DNA of 6,686 nucleotides from JBOHUC01 sp050733935. Its GTDB lineage: Bacteria > Eisenbacteria > RBG-16-71-46 > DASYSL01. Below the pieces are notes generated by a model that had not been told where the DNA came from, did not search any database, and worked only from the letters and a program-made list of their open reading frames with translations. Shown one piece after another: positions 4,862 through 6,686 of the stretch (within the stretch, counting starts at the first letter, position 1; each line of letters starts with the position of its first letter). Location of the stretch: positions 1-6,686 of the forward strand of contig JBOHUC010000178.1 of assembly GCA_050733935.1 (NCBI GenBank), in the 5' to 3' direction. The position numbers and the translations under genes are program-made.

Positions 4862-6686
4862 CGTTTCTCGAGCTCCGCCAGGTACGATTCGTCGACCAGC
4901 ACGTCGCGCGCCTTGCTCCCCATGAACGGACCCACGACGCCCAGCGACTCGAGGTGGTCCATGAGGCGCGACGCGCGCGAGTAGCCGATCTTCAGGCGCC
5001 GTTGCAGGAGCGACGTCGAACCCTGCTGGTGCATCACGACGAGGCGCACCGCCTCGGGCACGAGCTCGTCGTCGTTCTCGTCGCCGCCTTCGTCCGCCAT
5101 CGCATCTTCGATCGCGACCGGCGGCCGCTCCGGCGCCCGCGCCCGCCAGTAGTCGGCGACGCGCGAGGCTTCGGGCTCGGAGAGCCACGGCGCGTGGATC
5201 CGGTACGGCTCGGGCTTGCCCGCCGGCAGGAACAGCATGTCCCCATGGCCGAGCAGGGTCTCCGCCCCGTTCATGTCGAGGATGGTCCTCGAATCCACTT
5301 TCGACGCCACCTGGAACGCGATGCGGGACGGGAAGTTCGCTTTGATCACCCCGGTCAGGACGTCGACCGAGGGACGCTGCGTTGCAAGCACCAGGTGGAT
5401 GCCCACCGCGCGCGCCATCTGGGCAAGCCGCGCGATCGGCTCCTCGATCTCGAGCGGGGCCGTGAGCATGAGGTCCGCGAGCTCGTCCACGAGGACCACG
5501 ACGTACGGCAACGGCTCGAGCGGCTCTCCCTCCGGACCCAAAGGCGGATTCGGTCCGGCGAGCTTGCCGTTGAAGCCCTCGATGTTCCGCGCTCCCGTTC
5601 CCGCGAGGAGCTTGTAGCGCCGTTCCATCTCTCCCACGGCGTAGCGCAGTGCGCGCGCCGCGCGCTTCGCGTCGGTCACGACCGGCATGAGCAGGTGCGG
5701 AATGCCGTTGTAGCCCGTGAGCTCGAGCATCTTGGGATCGATCATCACGAACTTGAGGGACTCCGGACCATGGCTGTACAGGAGGCCCGTCACGAGCACG
5801 TTGAGATAGACGCTCTTTCCCGCCCCGGTCGCGCCGGCGATCAGCACGTGCGGCATCTTCGAGATGTCGTACGTGAACGGATTGCCACCTGCGTCCACGC
5901 CGAGCGCGATCTTGAGCGCGCCCTTGTCCGAGGCGTACGCCTCGGACGCGAGCACCTCCTTCAAATACACCGTCCGGGGCTTCTTGTTCGGAATCTCGAT
6001 GCCGACCGCGGCCTTCCCGGGAATCGGCGCCAGGATCCGGATCTGCCGGGCGCGCATGGCGAGTGCGAGGTCGCTCTCCCGGCTCGTGATTTGCGCGACC
6101 TTCACACCGGCTGCCGGCTCGAACTCGAACATCGTGACGACCGGGCCCGGGTGGACCTCGGTCACGGCTCCCGTGATCCCGAAGTCGAGCATCTTGGCCG
6201 TGAGGAGCTTCGCCTCCGCGGTCAGCTCCTCCTCGGTCGGCGCCTCGAAGGACGGTGGCGGATCCTCGAGGAGCTCGAGACCCGGGCGATCGCCCGGGTG
6301 ATACGGCACCTTCGGCACCTCGGGGATTCGCATCATGCCCTGAGGCTTCGCACCCATCGCGCGCGCGGCCGCGGCCGTTCCCGCAACGCCGGCCATGCCC
6401 GCTGTGAGCGGAGCGTCCGGATCGTCGCCGGGGCGCGGAGCCCCTTCATCGTCGGCCGCACTCGCCTCGATGGCTTCGGCGTCGTCGTCTTCGACCGGGC
6501 CCGCGTCGTCGTCCTCTGACATCTCGGAAGCGAGCGGAATCTCGCCCGAAGTCTTCGCGATCACGCGTTCCCGCTCCTGCGCGGCCGCGCGCTCGAGGGC
6601 ACGGCGCTCGCGCTCCCGCTGCCGCGTTTCGCGCGCCTCGGCCTCCTCCTGACGGGCACGATCGAACTCATCGCCTTCCGTAATCG
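4858..6686 (-). CDS. ftsK: DNA translocase FtsK/SpoIIIE, motor and gamma domains (5' end outside window)
   Basis: FtsK is a hexameric ATP-driven pump at the division septum that clears chromosome ends and activates XerCD recombination at dif. The frame is open to the right edge, giving 608 visible residues. The membrane-spanning N-terminus must lie beyond 6686. First comes a charged, helix-prone stretch (about 6565-6684, rich in Arg, Glu and Gln), then an acidic Asp/Glu/Ala linker (about 6400-6540). The alpha domain starts near LTAEAKLLTAKMLDFGI. Walker A is GATGAGKS (5812-5835). IDPKMLELTGYNGIPHLLMPVVTD follows, then Walker B VVVLVDE (5482-5502) and ATQRPSVDVLTGVIKANFPSRIAF, all canonical. 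After an acidic spacer, the gamma winged helix (about 4861-5076, QRRLKIGYSRASRLMDHLE) would read the polar KOPS-type sequences. A GTG at 6564 is an in-frame internal codon and not the likely start, because coding-like sequence continues through it and the N-terminal domain is missing. Confidence 0.96.
   Translation of the reverse strand, partial: ITEGDEFDRARQEEAEARETRQRERERRALERAAAQERERVIAKTSGEIPLASEMSEDDDAGPVEDDDAEAIEASAADDEGAPRPGDDPDAPLTAGMAGVAGTAAAARAMGAKPQGMMRIPEVPKVPYHPGDRPGLELLEDPPPSFEAPTEEELTAEAKLLTAKMLDFGITGAVTEVHPGPVVTMFEFEPAAGVKVAQITSRESDLALAMRARQIRILAPIPGKAAVGIEIPNKKPRTVYLKEVLASEAYASDKGALKIALGVDAGGNPFTYDISKMPHVLIAGATGAGKSVYLNVLVTGLLYSHGPESLKFVMIDPKMLELTGYNGIPHLLMPVVTDAKRAARALRYAVGEMERRYKLLAGTGARNIEGFNGKLAGPNPPLGPEGEPLEPLPYVVVLVDELADLMLTAPLEIEEPIARLAQMARAVGIHLVLATQRPSVDVLTGVIKANFPSRIAFQVASKVDSRTILDMNGAETLLGHGDMLFLPAGKPEPYRIHAPWLSEPEASRVADYWRARAPERPPVAIEDAMADEGGDENDDELVPEAVRLVVMHQQGSTSLLQRRLKIGYSRASRLMDHLESLGVVGPFMGSKARDVLVDESYLAELEKR
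6280..6299. repeat. 20-base perfect palindrome inside ftsK
   Basis: The half-site ACCCGGGCGA at 6280-6289 is followed directly by its reverse complement, TCGCCCGGGT, at 6290-6299. The centre is GCGATCGC. It encodes HPGDRPG in the linker ahead of the ftsK motor domain. It has no loop and no T-run on either strand, so it is not a terminator. A role as a protein-binding or methylation site is possible but unsupported. Confidence 0.6.

Noticed and set aside
3452..4984. 510-codon open frame on the plus strand opposite rimO
   Set aside because: It overlies the unambiguous RimO coding sequence and has shadow-type composition (Arg, His, Glu, Val, Leu) and no domain.
4862..5188. N-terminal extension of RimO to 5188
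   Set aside because: The extra residues are Arg/Gly/Ala-rich with no homology and overlap the conserved FtsK gamma domain. The ATG at 4861 matches the family start and the ATGA junction.
6280..6299. Palindrome in ftsK as a transcription terminator
   Set aside because: It has no loop and no adjacent T-run on either strand, and it lies in the middle of an intact coding sequence.
4846..6519. 557-codon open frame on the plus strand opposite ftsK
   Set aside because: It is antisense to a gene with full FtsK motifs. Its product is dominated by Arg, His, Leu, Glu and Asp with no recognisable domain, the typical mirror of GC-rich codon use with few reverse-strand stops.
6562..6564. GTG at 6564 as the start of ftsK
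   Set aside because: The frame stays open to the window edge with helix-like charged sequence, and a start here would leave FtsK without its membrane domain. The gene is better read as cut by the window. A shorter soluble FtsK-like protein is possible but less likely.
1..6686. Defence system, mobile element or CRISPR array
   Set aside because: All six genes are accounted for. No transposase, integrase, long terminal repeats or spaced repeat array was seen, and composition is even across the window.

Overview
The window is a stretch of dense, very GC-rich bacterial chromosome in which every gene lies on the minus strand and reads from right to left. The order of transcription is ftsK (5' end outside the window), rimO, an unrecognised envelope protein gene, bamD, nadD and polA (3' end outside the window). 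No RNA gene, mobile element, CRISPR array, promoter or terminator was seen, and no intergenic gap is longer than one base. The whole 6,686 bases are coding on the minus strand, so there is no gene-free stretch to describe.

The organism is probably an uncultured Gram-negative: BamD with a lipobox implies an outer membrane. The high GC, the Arg/Ala/Pro-rich proteins and this gene order recall deep-branching groups such as Candidatus Eisenbacteria or Gemmatimonadota. That placement is an impression from memory and is not demonstrated by the sequence.

Region by region: 4858-6686 is the motor and C-terminal DNA-reading domain of the FtsK DNA translocase. 3458-4861 is RimO, the radical-SAM enzyme that methylthiolates ribosomal protein S12. 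2430-3461 is a secreted or membrane-tethered protein of unknown function with a signal sequence, a Pro/Ala/Gly-rich middle and a C-terminal membrane anchor. 1583-2428 is the outer-membrane assembly lipoprotein BamD. 975-1586 is NadD of NAD synthesis. 1-978 is the 5'-nuclease domain of DNA polymerase I and the start of its linker.

Four of the five junctions are 4-base ATGA or GTGA stop/start overlaps and the fifth has a single base between stop and start. This points to one polycistronic, translationally coupled transcript. The genes do not form one pathway. They are housekeeping functions (chromosome segregation, ribosome modification, envelope assembly, cofactor synthesis, DNA repair) strung in one operon. 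No clearly novel system was found. The best lead is the unknown envelope gene between rimO and bamD.
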